Source: Granulicella sp. (GTDB taxonomy: Bacteria > Acidobacteriota > Terriglobia > Terriglobales > Acidobacteriaceae). Taken from it: a stretch of 54,068 nucleotides of DNA. Below, one piece after another: positions 7,544-16,573 of this stretch. Positions within the stretch are counted from its first letter, which is position 1. Each line of letters starts with the position of its first letter. The stretch covers positions 1 to 54,068 of the forward strand of contig JANYLK010000137.1 of the NCBI GenBank assembly GCA_025357875.1, in the 5' to 3' direction. The translations under genes were made by a program, and so were the position numbers. The notes under the pieces were generated by a model. It saw only the letters and a list, made by a program, of their open reading frames with translations. It made no database searches and had not been told where the DNA came from.

Positions 7544-8854
7544 TTAGCAGTCCAAGGCGGCGCGGTCGACGGAGAGGTTGCCGAGGTTACCGAGGATGGT
7601 GAGGGCGATTGCTTCGGGGCGGAAGAGTTGCTGGGCGAGGGCCTGGACGTCGACGGGGCCGATAGCTTCGACCTCGGCGATGATTTCGTCGACGGAGAAG
7701 AAGCGACCGAAGTACATCTCCTGTCGCGCGAGGTTGGACATTCGGCTGGAGGAAGATTCAAGGCCGAGGACGATGTTGCTCTTGAGCTGATCCTTGGCTC
7801 GCTTCAGTTCCGCGTCGGGGACGGGTGATTCTTTCAGGCGGTGGAGTTCGACGAGCGTGAGTTGCAGGACCTCGGAGATTTTGGCGGCGGAGGTGCCGGC
7901 GTAGATGGCGAGGCATCCCGTGTCGCGGAAGGGATTGGTCTCGGAGTAGATGGAGTAGGCGAGGCCTTTATCTTCACGGATGGACTGGAAGAGGCGGCTG
8001 CTCATGCCACCGCCAAGCATGGTGTTGAGCAGGTAAACGGCGTAGCGCGTGGGCGAGTCTACTGCGGGCGCAGGGACGCCAAGACAGAACTGGACCTGCT
8101 CGAGGGACTTCTTGCGCTTAAGAGTGATATGCGGGAAGGTGGCTGGGGCTGGGAGTTTGGCGAGCGGGCTGTCGGTGCTTGCGGCGAGCCCGCTAAAGTG
8201 CTCGGCGACCTGGGCGACGAAGGTGTCGTGGTCGAGATGGCCTGCGGCGGAGAAGACCATGTTGCGTGGAGTGAAGCGGCCGGCGTAGAAGTCGAAGACG
8301 ATCTGTTGGGTGAAGCTGGAGACGCTCTTGACGGTGCCGAGGATGGGGCGGCCGAGGGAGTGGCCCTTCCAGAAATTCTGGGTGAAGGTTTCGTGGACGA
8401 GATAGTCGGGATTGTCCTCGTCCATCTTGATCTCTTCGAGGATGACTCCCTGCTCGCGCGCTATGTCCTCTGGGGTAAAGGTCGGGTGGAGCACGAGGTC
8501 GGTCAACAAATCAAGTGCTGGAACAATATTTTCATCTAATACTTTAATGTTGAAGCAGATAGCCTCCTTACCGGTGAATGCGTCAAGATTCCCTCCGATG
8601 GAGTCTACCTCGCGCGCGAACTGGTGCGCAGAGCGGGAGGTGGTTCCTTTGAAGACCATGTGTTCGACGAAGTGGGAGATGCCGTTGAGGGCGAGGGATT
8701 CGTCCCGCGAGCCGGAATCAATCCAAACGCCCATGGAGACGGAGCGGACATGGGGGATTGATTCGGTGAGGACGAGCAGGCCGTTGGGCAGACGGGTGCG
8801 GCGGATGTTGCGCGCGGGAGATGCGGTGGCGGAGGGTACGAGAATTGCGGACAT
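7544..8854 (-). CDS. M16-family zinc metallopeptidase (insulinase/processing-peptidase type)
   Basis: The inverted zinc motif HFVEH is at residues 61-65, preceded by the typical RLPNGLLVLTESIPHVRSVSMGVWIDSGSRDE opening of the mitochondrial processing peptidase branch. The downstream acidic segment ILEEIKMDEDNP supplies the third ligand. The C-terminal half has the pseudo-symmetrical inactive domain (LGGGMSSRLFQSIREDKGLAYSIYS). With 436 residues it is a single-unit M16B enzyme. There is no evident signal peptide, so it probably acts in the cytoplasm on peptides. The start ATG is preceded by AGGAG with good spacing. Confidence 0.93.
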   Translation of the reverse strand: MSAILVPSATASPARNIRRTRLPNGLLVLTESIPHVRSVSMGVWIDSGSRDESLALNGISHFVEHMVFKGTTSRSAHQFAREVDSIGGNLDAFTGKEAICFNIKVLDENIVPALDLLTDLVLHPTFTPEDIAREQGVILEEIKMDEDNPDYLVHETFTQNFWKGHSLGRPILGTVKSVSSFTQQIVFDFYAGRFTPRNMVFSAAGHLDHDTFVAQVAEHFSGLAASTDSPLAKLPAPATFPHITLKRKKSLEQVQFCLGVPAPAVDSPTRYAVYLLNTMLGGGMSSRLFQSIREDKGLAYSIYSETNPFRDTGCLAIYAGTSAAKISEVLQLTLVELHRLKESPVPDAELKRAKDQLKSNIVLGLESSSSRMSNLARQEMYFGRFFSVDEIIAEVEAIGPVDVQALAQQLFRPEAIALTILGNLGNLSVDRAALDC

Positions 8855-9021
8855 GCGACTCCTATTTCTTTCATTCTTTCACATCAAAACAGAGATTGGG
8901 CTCGACCTTGGGGCAGAGGTGTGGTGTGATGCCCCCATGCAAACACTTGGGCTTTCCAGTGAGATTAAACCGACTGATGGATTACTGAAGCGACTCTTCT
9001 GACCCTCGATAACGAATCAAT

Positions 9022-9393
9022 ATGACGTGGATTTTCCTGTGCTACTTTCTGGATCGTATCGCCGGGTTCGAGATGATGTATCTCTTCAAGTCACCAGGTA
9101 ATCCCCTGTTAGGACTTGTGGCGATGATGCTGCTTTTCGCGAATGTGCGGGCTACCGTGCTGTCAAGAAGATGGCAGGACCCTGCGACTGAGCCGGATGT
9201 GGCTGAATTACCGGAGCGCTCGGATGCGTCGTTTGCAGATAAATTTGCGAATCGGCTCCCTGCACTGATCTGGCCAAAGGCGCGGTACGTGTTCTATCCG
9301 TTGAGCGCAGTTTTGCTGGCGCTTTCAATTTTTTCCGTAATTGTGCCAATCAACCATCAAAAGGCCACTCTGCAACAGACTTCCCCGAAGTAG
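9022..9393 (+). CDS. Hypothetical membrane protein, 123 aa
   Basis: I do not recognise this protein. Hydrophobic segments lie near residues 1-20, 25-45 and 87-108, separated by a charged cytoplasmic or periplasmic loop (residues 50-85). It ends 29 bases before rlmN on the same strand, so the two may share a transcript. No catalytic motif is visible. A shared-orientation neighbour and consistent codon use make it a credible gene. Confidence 0.6.
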   Translation: MTWIFLCYFLDRIAGFEMMYLFKSPGNPLLGLVAMMLLFANVRATVLSRRWQDPATEPDVAELPERSDASFADKFANRLPALIWPKARYVFYPLSAVLLALSIFSVIVPINHQKATLQQTSPK

Positions 9394-9422
9394 TGGTATC
9401 GCCGAGACAGTAAACTAAGTGA

Positions 9423-10775
9423 GTGAAGACGAACGCACTTTTCGGAATGCGGCTGCCGGAGTTGACCGAGCTAGTCGCGAGGCTGGGACTGCCGAAGTAT
9501 CGGGCGGTGCAGTTGGGCGATGCTCTTTACAAGCAACGAGTGGGGAAGCTGGAGGAGATTACTACGCTGCCGACGGAGGTGCGGGAGCGGCTTGCGGCGG
9601 AAGGGTACGGGGTGGGACTGCCGGAGATTGTGCAGGCGGCAAAGTCTGTGGATGGGACGGAGCGGTACCTGGTTCGGCTTGCGGATGGCGAGACGGTCGA
9701 GACGGTGTGGATGCCGGGTGGGGACGGCGGCGAGCGCGGGGATGGGAGCGAGGCTGCGGTTGAGGAAGAGGGTGAGGCTGGGGATCCAGATGCAGTGGAA
9801 ACCGCGCTTGGCGGACCCACCCATCGCGGTAGAGCTGCGATGAATGGGGCACCCGGTTTGGTCGCTGCGCGGAGGAAGGATCAATACCGAGATTCTGACT
9901 CTTTGAGTCAGAATGACGACCGTAAAGGTGGTCAGAGTGACGACGCTATTGGGGCCAGCGCAGATGGGTATAAGCGGGCTACGATTTGTATTTCCAGTCA
10001 GGTTGGATGTGCGGTGAACTGTCAGTTTTGTCTTACGGCGAAGCTGGGAATCAAGCGTAATCTCACGGCGGGAGAGATTGCAGGGCAGGTGGCGGCGGTG
10101 CTGAATCGGCAGCACGTGCGGATCGGCAGCGGCAAAGGCGTGGAGACGCCGTCGCGGATCAACCTGGTGTTCATGGGAATGGGCGAGCCGTTTTTAAACT
10201 ACGACGCATTTATGCAGAGTGTGCATGTGTTGCGAGCGATGGGAATTCCAGAGTCGCGGATGACGGTATCGACGAGCGGGATTGAGCCGTCAATACGGCG
10301 GTTCGCGGAGGAGACTGTCAGGCCCAAGCTGGCGCTGAGTTTGAATGCTTCGAACGATGTGGTGCGGCGGGAGATTATGCCTATCACGAGGAAGTGGGAT
10401 ATCGCGGCGCTGCTGGATGCGGTGGGATCGATTCCGCTGGGCAAGCGCGAGTATGTGACGTTTGAGTACGTGCTACTGGGCGGCGTGAACGATCAGCCGG
10501 AACACGCGCGCGAGGTGCTGGCGCTGCTGGCGGGCATGAAAGCGAAGGTGAATCTGATTGTGTGGAATCCGGGACCGGGGATCGATTTCCAGCAGCCTAA
10601 GCCGGAGGATGTTTCGGTGTTTCATAGGATGCTGATCGATGGCGGAATTCCTACGTTTACGCGGCGGCCGCGAGGTCGGGACATCTTTGCGGCGTGCGGG
10701 CAGTTGAAGCGGACAGTGGATGGGCCGGTGGAGCCTGGACTGGTGGCAATTTCGGCTGCGCCTGCCGCGGTTTAA
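9423..10775 (+). CDS. rlmN: 23S rRNA / tRNA adenine-C2 methyltransferase RlmN, with a repeat-derived insertion
   Basis: RlmN is a radical SAM enzyme that methylates C2 of A2503 in 23S rRNA and A37 in tRNA. The iron-sulfur motif CxxxCxxC uses Cys196, Cys200 and Cys203. The two mechanistic cysteines appear as Cys189 (ATICISSQVGC) and Cys425 (GRDIFAACGQL). FMGMGEPFLN and SLNASND are also typical. The protein is 450 residues, nearly 90 longer than usual, because about residues 99-183 are an acidic, low-complexity insertion just before the radical SAM core. That insertion contains translated copies of two intergenic repeat types (residues around GGPTHRGRAAMNGAPG and YRDSDSLSQNDDRK). The start is GTG. 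Confidence 0.95.
   Translation: MKTNALFGMRLPELTELVARLGLPKYRAVQLGDALYKQRVGKLEEITTLPTEVRERLAAEGYGVGLPEIVQAAKSVDGTERYLVRLADGETVETVWMPGGDGGERGDGSEAAVEEEGEAGDPDAVETALGGPTHRGRAAMNGAPGLVAARRKDQYRDSDSLSQNDDRKGGQSDDAIGASADGYKRATICISSQVGCAVNCQFCLTAKLGIKRNLTAGEIAGQVAAVLNRQHVRIGSGKGVETPSRINLVFMGMGEPFLNYDAFMQSVHVLRAMGIPESRMTVSTSGIEPSIRRFAEETVRPKLALSLNASNDVVRREIMPITRKWDIAALLDAVGSIPLGKREYVTFEYVLLGGVNDQPEHAREVLALLAGMKAKVNLIVWNPGPGIDFQQPKPEDVSVFHRMLIDGGIPTFTRRPRGRDIFAACGQLKRTVDGPVEPGLVAISAAPAAV
9814..9856 (+). repeat. Palindromic GGGGCACCC-type repeat inside rlmN
   Basis: The element runs from CCCACCCATCGCG to GCGATGAATGGGGCACCC, an imperfect inverted repeat. A second copy lies in non-coding DNA at 18981-19022. 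Here it is translated in frame as part of the RlmN insertion. Confidence 0.65.
9888..9918 (+). repeat. Dispersed short palindromic repeat, copy 2, inside rlmN
   Basis: CGAGATTCTGACTCTTTGAG followed by TCAGAATGACGACC matches the family seen at 5989, 25695 and 48941. Its arms GATTCTGA and TCAGAAT pair perfectly. It is read through in frame within the RlmN insertion. Confidence 0.72.
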
Positions 10776-10781
10776 TCTATC

Positions 10782-11612
10782 TCAATTCTCGGACGGCATG
10801 GCGGTGTGATCGACGACCAGGGTTTGGACTGGACCTTTAGCGGACTGGAGTTTCAAGCCGAGCTGTTCCTGCACGGCGGTGAAGATGGTGGGGTCGGATT
10901 CTGCACCTGCTTCGGTGCTTTCGTCGTTGGACCACTGCAGCGCCAGGTCGAAGTTGCCGGTCAGGCTTGTCCTGTCGATCACAGTGCGATGGACCTGGCC
11001 GGCAAGGGATTTTGCGAGTGAGGACATCGGAATATCGTGGGCAGTGAGCTTGCCGCGGGTGCGGGAGCCTTGAATGCTTGTGCTCCCATCGCCGGTCTTC
11101 GTCTGGTCTGACGATGGCTTGAACTTGGGTCCGCCCGGGATGACGACGAGTTCATAGACGGGGAGGATTTTGGTTTCGGTGTGGGTCTTCAATTGGAAGC
11201 GTTCGGTGAGTAGCGGGAGGAGCTTCAATCGTTCCTGTTCGGGCGTCATCTTTTTGAGCGCGACGGGATCGGGGTCGGAAAACTTTGCCTGGATGTCGAA
11301 GCGTGCGGAGTCGACTGGGCCGGGAATACCGGAGATCAGGTCTTGCTTGATGTTGTAGACGTCCTCGAGCAGGTTCTTGAGCGAGACGTTCGTGGCAGTG
11401 AAGTGGTCGTCTTCGCTGTCGATATCGACGTCGCCGCTGGCGGTTTTATTAGGCTTGATGGTGATGATGTCGTAGGCGGGTGGTGGCGCAGCGGTACTTG
11501 TGGCGGCTGGTGGGGTGGCCTGCGCGGATGCATGAGGGCGGGCGGTTGAGATCGAAATTGCGAAGATGCAGGAGGCGACGAGGATGAATTGATTGGATCG
11601 CGCTTTGGGCAC
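10782..11612 (-). CDS. TIGR03435-family exported protein
   Basis: The order AYDIITIKPNK, NVSLKNLLEDVYNIK, ISGIPGPVDSARFDIQAKF, ERLKLLPLLTERFQLKTHTET and YELVVIPGGPKFKPS identifies the TIGR03435 family, which is strongly expanded in Acidobacteriota and has no established function. A signal peptide occupies about the first 30 residues (ILVASCIFAISISTA). The GTG start has AGGAG seven bases upstream. Members are often found near M56 peptidase/BlaI genes, but none lies here. The 276-residue length is normal. Confidence 0.88.
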   Translation of the reverse strand: MPKARSNQFILVASCIFAISISTARPHASAQATPPAATSTAAPPPAYDIITIKPNKTASGDVDIDSEDDHFTATNVSLKNLLEDVYNIKQDLISGIPGPVDSARFDIQAKFSDPDPVALKKMTPEQERLKLLPLLTERFQLKTHTETKILPVYELVVIPGGPKFKPSSDQTKTGDGSTSIQGSRTRGKLTAHDIPMSSLAKSLAGQVHRTVIDRTSLTGNFDLALQWSNDESTEAGAESDPTIFTAVQEQLGLKLQSAKGPVQTLVVDHTAMPSEN

Positions 11613-11726
11613 AGTCGTTCTCCTGGTAGGGCGCTAGGGGAGTGTTTCGATCATAGAGGAGCTCTAATCCGAAGCGCGCGTTTATCCGAAGCGCGGGTGT
11701 AACCATCCAAGCGTCGAGACGGGAGA

Positions 11727-12830
11727 CTAAGTACGCGCGAGAGCGAGTTTCAGTAGGGCATCGGTGACGCGGTCGTGGTCGTGGCGGAGGAGCTTTCCTT
11801 CGTGGACGAAGTTGCCGGGGATGGGTTCGACACCGAGAGCGCGGATCCGGTCGAGGTCTGGTTCGATGGGGGCCTGGCCTTCGAGGGCGTATTGCTGGAG
11901 TAGGGTGGGCGAGATTGGTGCGGTATTGATGAGGGCGTAGTCGAAGATGCGGGGATATTCAAAATGCTTGTCCCCGCCACCGTTTGCGCCGCAATGCTGG
12001 AGGATTTTTTCAATGTGCTGGGATGCGGTGAGGCCGAGCGACTCGTTGGCCTGGGTCATCAGGTTGCCGACGTAAACGCGCGTCGCCTTGGACGCGGCAA
12101 TGGCTTCGGGGATACCGCGAACAAGTAGGTTCGTGATGAGCGAGGTGTACAGCGAGCCAGGGCCGATCGTGATGAGGTCGGCATTGGCAATTGCATCCAG
12201 GGCGCCGGCGAGTGGCTTAGCGTCCGCGGGGAGAAGCATTAATTCGACGATACGATGAGGGCTGGCGGTGATGTTGGTTTCGCCGCTGACCAGCGAGTGG
12301 TCATCCATGCGCGCGGCTAACGTTACGTTGACGTTCGTGGCTGGGTATATGCGGCCCCGGGTGGCAAGGATTTGCGACGACATTTGCACGGCCTGGGCAA
12401 AGTCTCCGGTGATGTGGGAGAGAGCTGCGACGAAGAGGTTGCCGAAACTGTGGCCTTGGAGATCGCCCTGGTCGAAGCGGAACTGGAAGAGATTGGCGAG
12501 CAGGTGCTCGTCTTCCGAGAGGGCGACCATGCAGTTGCGGACGTCCCCGGGAGGGAGCATTTTGAAGTCTTCGCGGAGACGGCCCGAGGATCCTCCGTCG
12601 TCGGTAACGGTGACGATGGCGGCGAGGTCGCGGATGATGCAGGGATGCGGCGGTGAACTGGGCTGGGGGCTGGATTGGGGCTGCGTTCTTGCGGTAGTGT
12701 CAGTGGCGCGGCGGGATGCTGCCGGCGCGGGAACGTAGTGCTTAAGTCCGCGAAGCAGGGTGGAGAGGCCGGTGCCTCCGCCGATGGCGACGACGCGGAG
12801 GGAGGGAGGTGTGGGTTTTCGCTCAGACAT
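11727..12830 (-). CDS. yvcK: YvcK/CofD-like protein (gluconeogenesis factor)
   Basis: The N-terminus RVVAIGGGTGLSTLLRGLKHY and the segments VTVTDDGGSSGRLREDF, DVRNCMVALS, ITIGPGSLYTSLITNLLV and YVGNLMTQANES define the YvcK family. In Bacillus and Mycobacterium it supports growth on gluconeogenic carbon and peptidoglycan synthesis through UDP-GlcNAc-type nucleotide sugars. A ~30-residue Ala/Pro/Ser/Thr-rich insertion (residues 33-63) sits between the glycine loop and the DD motif and is unusual. The neighbour upstream is a TPR gene on the same strand, 35 bases away. Confidence 0.92.
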   Translation of the reverse strand: MSERKPTPPSLRVVAIGGGTGLSTLLRGLKHYVPAPAASRRATDTTARTQPQSSPQPSSPPHPCIIRDLAAIVTVTDDGGSSGRLREDFKMLPPGDVRNCMVALSEDEHLLANLFQFRFDQGDLQGHSFGNLFVAALSHITGDFAQAVQMSSQILATRGRIYPATNVNVTLAARMDDHSLVSGETNITASPHRIVELMLLPADAKPLAGALDAIANADLITIGPGSLYTSLITNLLVRGIPEAIAASKATRVYVGNLMTQANESLGLTASQHIEKILQHCGANGGGDKHFEYPRIFDYALINTAPISPTLLQQYALEGQAPIEPDLDRIRALGVEPIPGNFVHEGKLLRHDHDRVTDALLKLALART

Positions 12831-12864
12831 TTACTCTGCCAGTTTACAGGGATTGGCAAAGCGG

Positions 12865-13413
12865 TCAGATTTCGGGGTATAGGAGCTCGGTGAAGCGGGG
12901 GTCGTCGGCCATGTCCTGGAAGTCGGAGTCGGCGCGGGCCTGGATCCGGTTCTTGGCGTTCAGGTGTATTGCCTGGGTGAGGTGTTCGAGGCAGGTGTGC
13001 GCATCTCCGTTCATGCTGGCGAGGATGGCGAGACCGTAGAACGCGTAGTCAGCATGATTATTCTCTGCGATGATCTTTTTGAGTTCGGTGCGCGCGTCTT
13101 CGTAGTTGCCATCGTTAATCAGGGAGATAGCAAAGTCGTAGCGCTCCTCAGGCGTGGCGAACTGGGTCTTACCTTTGGATATCTGCTGGACACAGGCGTT
13201 GATGTACATGCGAATTCGCTCGGCGAAGTCTGCCGGGCTGGAGGCGAGCATGTGATTGAAGGCTACGTGCGCCTTTTCGTATTTGCCGTCCTGCAGAAGG
13301 CGAAGGGCAGCCTCGTAATGCACGAGGGTTTGAGCGCGGGATGCGTCAGTCGAGGGCGCAACACCGGCGAGCGTGCGGGGACGTTTTGTAGTTGCGGCAG
13401 AAGCGGTCTTCAT
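12865..13413 (-). CDS. TPR-repeat protein
   Basis: The protein is about 182 residues from the start chosen here. It has helical tandem units such as YEAALRLLQDGKYEKAHVAF, YDFAISLINDGNYEDARTEL and AFYGLAILASMNGDAHTCLE, each consistent with tetratricopeptide repeats, so it probably mediates protein contacts. I chose the ATG at MKTASAATTK because the upstream residues are basic, cysteine-bearing and lack family character; ATG at 13455 and a longer start at 13542 are in frame. A homologous arrangement next to yvcK is not something I can confirm from memory. Confidence 0.75.
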   Translation of the reverse strand: MKTASAATTKRPRTLAGVAPSTDASRAQTLVHYEAALRLLQDGKYEKAHVAFNHMLASSPADFAERIRMYINACVQQISKGKTQFATPEERYDFAISLINDGNYEDARTELKKIIAENNHADYAFYGLAILASMNGDAHTCLEHLTQAIHLNAKNRIQARADSDFQDMADDPRFTELLYPEI

Positions 13414-13593
13414 GGAATTGCTAATCCTATCTGCATGGTCAGTTTGTGTGGGCATCGTAGGGTTGCGGGCACATGTTGCTCTGTTACGGGTGGCTCTCCT
13501 GATCGACGGATTTCGCTTGCAAAGCGCGTTCGCAGCACGCACATACTACCGGCTAGTCTTGATTGGGTTTTATACGCACACTTGGGCAGAAGG

Positions 13594-14241
13594 TCAACTC
13601 GACTCGGTGGCGGCCTTGTGGGCGTAGACCATTGGGTTGAGATCAGGGTCGTTATACATCTTCATCTGGCGGTAGAGTTTGAATCTCCGCTTGCCTTGGA
13701 GGACATCGCTCCAAAGGGTATCGAGACAATTGGCAAGATCATTTCGCTGCTCTTCCAACAAGGCAAGACGGCTGAGATTTTTCTGGTGGTGCGCCTCGGA
13801 GGCCGAAGCACGGTGAACTTCTTCTGCGGTGTGATAGATCTTCAGCGCCAGGATAGAGAGGCGATCAACGATGAGGCCTGGCGATTCGGACTGCAGCGGG
13901 GCCTCGGAATTTTGCGTGCCTGCGGCGGCAAGGAGCGCACGGTCCATCGCTTCGACGAGATCGTTGCGAGTCTGATTGAAAGCGTCGATAGCGTGTTTAA
14001 CCTGCGTGATGTAGGCGTCGGATACGTCGGGTTCGCGGGCTTTATCCTCCTCATGCCAGAGGTCGAAGTTGGCGCGGTGATGGGCGAGGGCCACCTCGAT
14101 CAGGGTATCCGCGGTCGGTTGAGAATCTTTGGACTTGGGCGGATCGAGCGACGTATCGACGTGATGCCAGCCTGCGGTTGCCTTGTCGTGAAGCTCCGTG
14201 ATTTGGCGGGCGTCCAGCATTGGAAGTTGGGCCGAGCCCAT
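13594..14241 (-). CDS. DUF4254-domain protein
   Basis: The sequence fits the DUF4254 family: an all-helical protein of about 200 residues with LWHEEDKAREPDVSDAYI, IDAFNQTRNDLVEAMD, GLIVDRLSILALKIYH and CLDTLWSDVLQGKRRFKLYRQMKMYNDP. Members are typically encoded beside LPS core glycosyltransferases in Bacteroidetes and Acidobacteria, and here it is divergent from a glycosyltransferase 9 gene. The biochemical role is not established. No signal peptide or membrane segment is visible. Confidence 0.88.
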   Translation of the reverse strand: MGSAQLPMLDARQITELHDKATAGWHHVDTSLDPPKSKDSQPTADTLIEVALAHHRANFDLWHEEDKAREPDVSDAYITQVKHAIDAFNQTRNDLVEAMDRALLAAAGTQNSEAPLQSESPGLIVDRLSILALKIYHTAEEVHRASASEAHHQKNLSRLALLEEQRNDLANCLDTLWSDVLQGKRRFKLYRQMKMYNDPDLNPMVYAHKAATESS

Positions 14242-14425
14242 CTAACTGTATCAGCAGGTCGGCTCCGATTCCATATGCGGATGGCAGTAAAGACAGCTAG
14301 CAGTTCATCAAACTGCGCTTTCCCTCTATCATCTAAATGAGCCGCTACAATCGGCAATGATGCTCTTCGTTGGCCATATGTCCGCGGACGACGGTCTTTG
14401 CGGTTTAAATGACGTTTGATCCAGC

Positions 14426-15538
14426 ATGAGAGCGCACCGCTCGCTTGGGAGACGAAGGTTGTCGGTTGAAAAGCCAGTTCGGAGAGTGTTGATCTATCGT
14501 CTTGGCAGTCTGGGCGATACGGTTGTGGCATTGCCGTGCTATCACCTGCTTGCGCGGATATTTCCGAATGCAGAGCGGGTTCTGCTGACGAACTTTCCGG
14601 TCCACGCCAAGGCTCCGGCGTCAGCGGCCGTCCTGGGTGATTCTGGCTTGATCCATCGGTACATGCGTTATACGGTGGGGACTCGCCATATCGGCGAATT
14701 GCTGCGGCTTGCTTGGGAGATTCGGCGATTCCAGCCGGATATTCTGGTTTACCTGACGAGCGTGCGGCCTTTCAGTCATGTTCGGCGCGACCGTCTTTTC
14801 TTCCGGATGGCTGGTGTTCGGCGCATCGTTGGAATGCCCGAAGAAGCCGATTTGACTCGCCGCTTTGATGCGGCTACGGGACTCTACGAGTCTGAGAGGT
14901 TTCGGCTGGGGCGCTTGATTTGCGAGTTGGGCGATGTGAAGGCAGGAGAGCTTGCGAACTATGATCTTCGACTGACAGTCGCGGAACGTGACGGCGCTGC
15001 TGTGGCGTTAGGCCAACTCGCGGGAAACCCCTTGATCGTATGCGGTCCGGGCACAAAAATGCAGGCGAAGGATTGGGGACAGGACAATTGGCGCGCTCTG
15101 CTCGGAAGATTGCGCACGGTGTATCCGAAACACGGATTGGCGCTGGTTGGCTCGCAAGACGATGTGGCCGTCAGCGAGTACGCGGCCCAAGAGTGGACGG
15201 GCCCGAAGGTGAATTTGTGTGGCCGGATTTCCCCTCGAGAAACTGCCGCGGTCATCGAAAGAGCTGATGTTTTTCTTGGACCCGATTCCGGGCCGATGCA
15301 CTTGGCCGGCAGTGTTGGAGTTCCTTGCGCCATCGCGTTCTCGGCGCATGGGCTTCCCGGCGTATGGTATCCAACCGGGGAGCAGCATCAGATTGTCTAT
15401 CATCAGCCGGAATGTTTTGGATGCTGGCTCGAGACTTGTATTGTGATGGAAAAGAAGTGCATGCGTTCAATCACCGTTGATGAGATGGAGCATGCGGTGG
15501 GCCAAGTTCTCAAGCCGCTGGTGCAGATTCAGGCTTAG
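14426..15538 (+). CDS. Glycosyltransferase family 9 (LPS heptosyltransferase-like)
   Basis: The N-terminal VLIYRLGSLGDTVVALP and the C-terminal DVFLGPDSGPMHLAGSVGVPCAIAFS are the signatures of ADP-heptose:LPS heptosyltransferases (GT-B fold). The enzyme would transfer heptose from ADP-heptose to the lipid A-core on the cytoplasmic face of the inner membrane. The adjacent hldD, gmhB and hldE genes supply the donor. The ATG start gives a basic 17-residue lead; a TTG at 14459 behind GGAGACGAAGG is an alternative. The cysteine-containing stretch QPECFGCWLETC near the end is a frequent feature of acidobacterial members. Confidence 0.88.
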   Translation: MRAHRSLGRRRLSVEKPVRRVLIYRLGSLGDTVVALPCYHLLARIFPNAERVLLTNFPVHAKAPASAAVLGDSGLIHRYMRYTVGTRHIGELLRLAWEIRRFQPDILVYLTSVRPFSHVRRDRLFFRMAGVRRIVGMPEEADLTRRFDAATGLYESERFRLGRLICELGDVKAGELANYDLRLTVAERDGAAVALGQLAGNPLIVCGPGTKMQAKDWGQDNWRALLGRLRTVYPKHGLALVGSQDDVAVSEYAAQEWTGPKVNLCGRISPRETAAVIERADVFLGPDSGPMHLAGSVGVPCAIAFSAHGLPGVWYPTGEQHQIVYHQPECFGCWLETCIVMEKKCMRSITVDEMEHAVGQVLKPLVQIQA

Positions 15539-15574
15539 GTGTTCGAAACCAAGGGCTGGGAGGCCCGTTTTCTT

Positions 15575-16573
15575 ATGTTGATCGTTACCGGAGGCGCGGG
15601 CTTTATCGGCAGCAACCTGGTGCATGAGCTGAACGCGCACGGTATTACCGACATTCTGATCGTTGACAACTTCGCCAATGCGCGGAAGTTTCAGAATCTC
15701 CTTGGTGCGCGCTATGTGGACTACATGGACAAGCGGCAATTCCGGCGGGCGATTGCCGAGAATGCTCTTGGCGGCGGAAGGATCGAAGCGATCCTGCATC
15801 AGGGCGCCTGCTCCAACACGCTTGAGGACGACGGCGTTTACATGATGGACAACAACTTTCAATACACCAAGGAAGTGCTGGCCTTCGCGATTGCCCGCGG
15901 TGTTCCGCTGGTGTTTGCGTCGACGGCCGCGGTGTACGGACTTTCTGGTGCGGGGCGATTTACTCCGACGATCGAGAACGAACGGCCGCTGAATATCTAT
16001 GGTTTTTCAAAGCTTGTTTTCGATCATTATTTCCGCAACCAGCTTGCGCTAGACCAGGTTCCGATTACTGCTGTTGGACTCCGCTACTTCAATGTGTATG
16101 GGCCACGCGAGCAGCACAAAGGTCGCATGGCCTCGGTGATTCATCACTTCACCAAGCAGATGAAGGAGACCGGAACGCTGAGGCTGTTTGCAGGAACGGG
16201 CGGATTCGGTGACGGCGAACAACGCAGGGATTTCGTGTATGTCCGCGACCTGGCGCGGCTGAATATGTTTTTTGCTGGAATCGGTCCGTATGCGCCGAAA
16301 GCTGGCGAGGCGCGCAAGACGTATCGCGGAGTCGTAAACGCTGGTTCGGGCCTGAGCCGCACGTTCAACGATGTGGCTAAGGCGCTGATGGCGGTGCATG
16401 GCCCGGCGACGATTGAGTATGTTCCATTTCCTGCCGACCTTGAAGGGCGCTATCAACACTTCACTGAAGCTGACTTAACGGGGCTGCGCGAGCTTGGCTG
16501 CGATGTAAAGATGACTGGGTTAGAAGAGGGAATCGTCGAGACGTATGACACGATGCGGGCGATGGGCGAGTAG
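15575..16573 (+). CDS. hldD: ADP-L-glycero-D-manno-heptose 6-epimerase
   Basis: HldD inverts C6 of ADP-D-glycero-D-manno-heptose, the last step before heptose transfer to LPS. It is an extended SDR: the Rossmann loop TGGAGFIGSN is at residues 5-14, the substrate segment HQGACSNT follows, and YGFSKLVFD carries the catalytic Tyr-x-x-x-Lys. RYFNVYGPRE, HKGRMASVIHHF and DGEQRRDFVYVRD are specific to this epimerase. I chose the ATG with GGAGG about 11 bases upstream, giving the usual MLIVTGG; an upstream GTG next to the previous stop adds twelve unlikely residues. It follows the glycosyltransferase directly. Confidence 0.95.
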   Translation: MLIVTGGAGFIGSNLVHELNAHGITDILIVDNFANARKFQNLLGARYVDYMDKRQFRRAIAENALGGGRIEAILHQGACSNTLEDDGVYMMDNNFQYTKEVLAFAIARGVPLVFASTAAVYGLSGAGRFTPTIENERPLNIYGFSKLVFDHYFRNQLALDQVPITAVGLRYFNVYGPREQHKGRMASVIHHFTKQMKETGTLRLFAGTGGFGDGEQRRDFVYVRDLARLNMFFAGIGPYAPKAGEARKTYRGVVNAGSGLSRTFNDVAKALMAVHGPATIEYVPFPADLEGRYQHFTEADLTGLRELGCDVKMTGLEEGIVETYDTMRAMGE

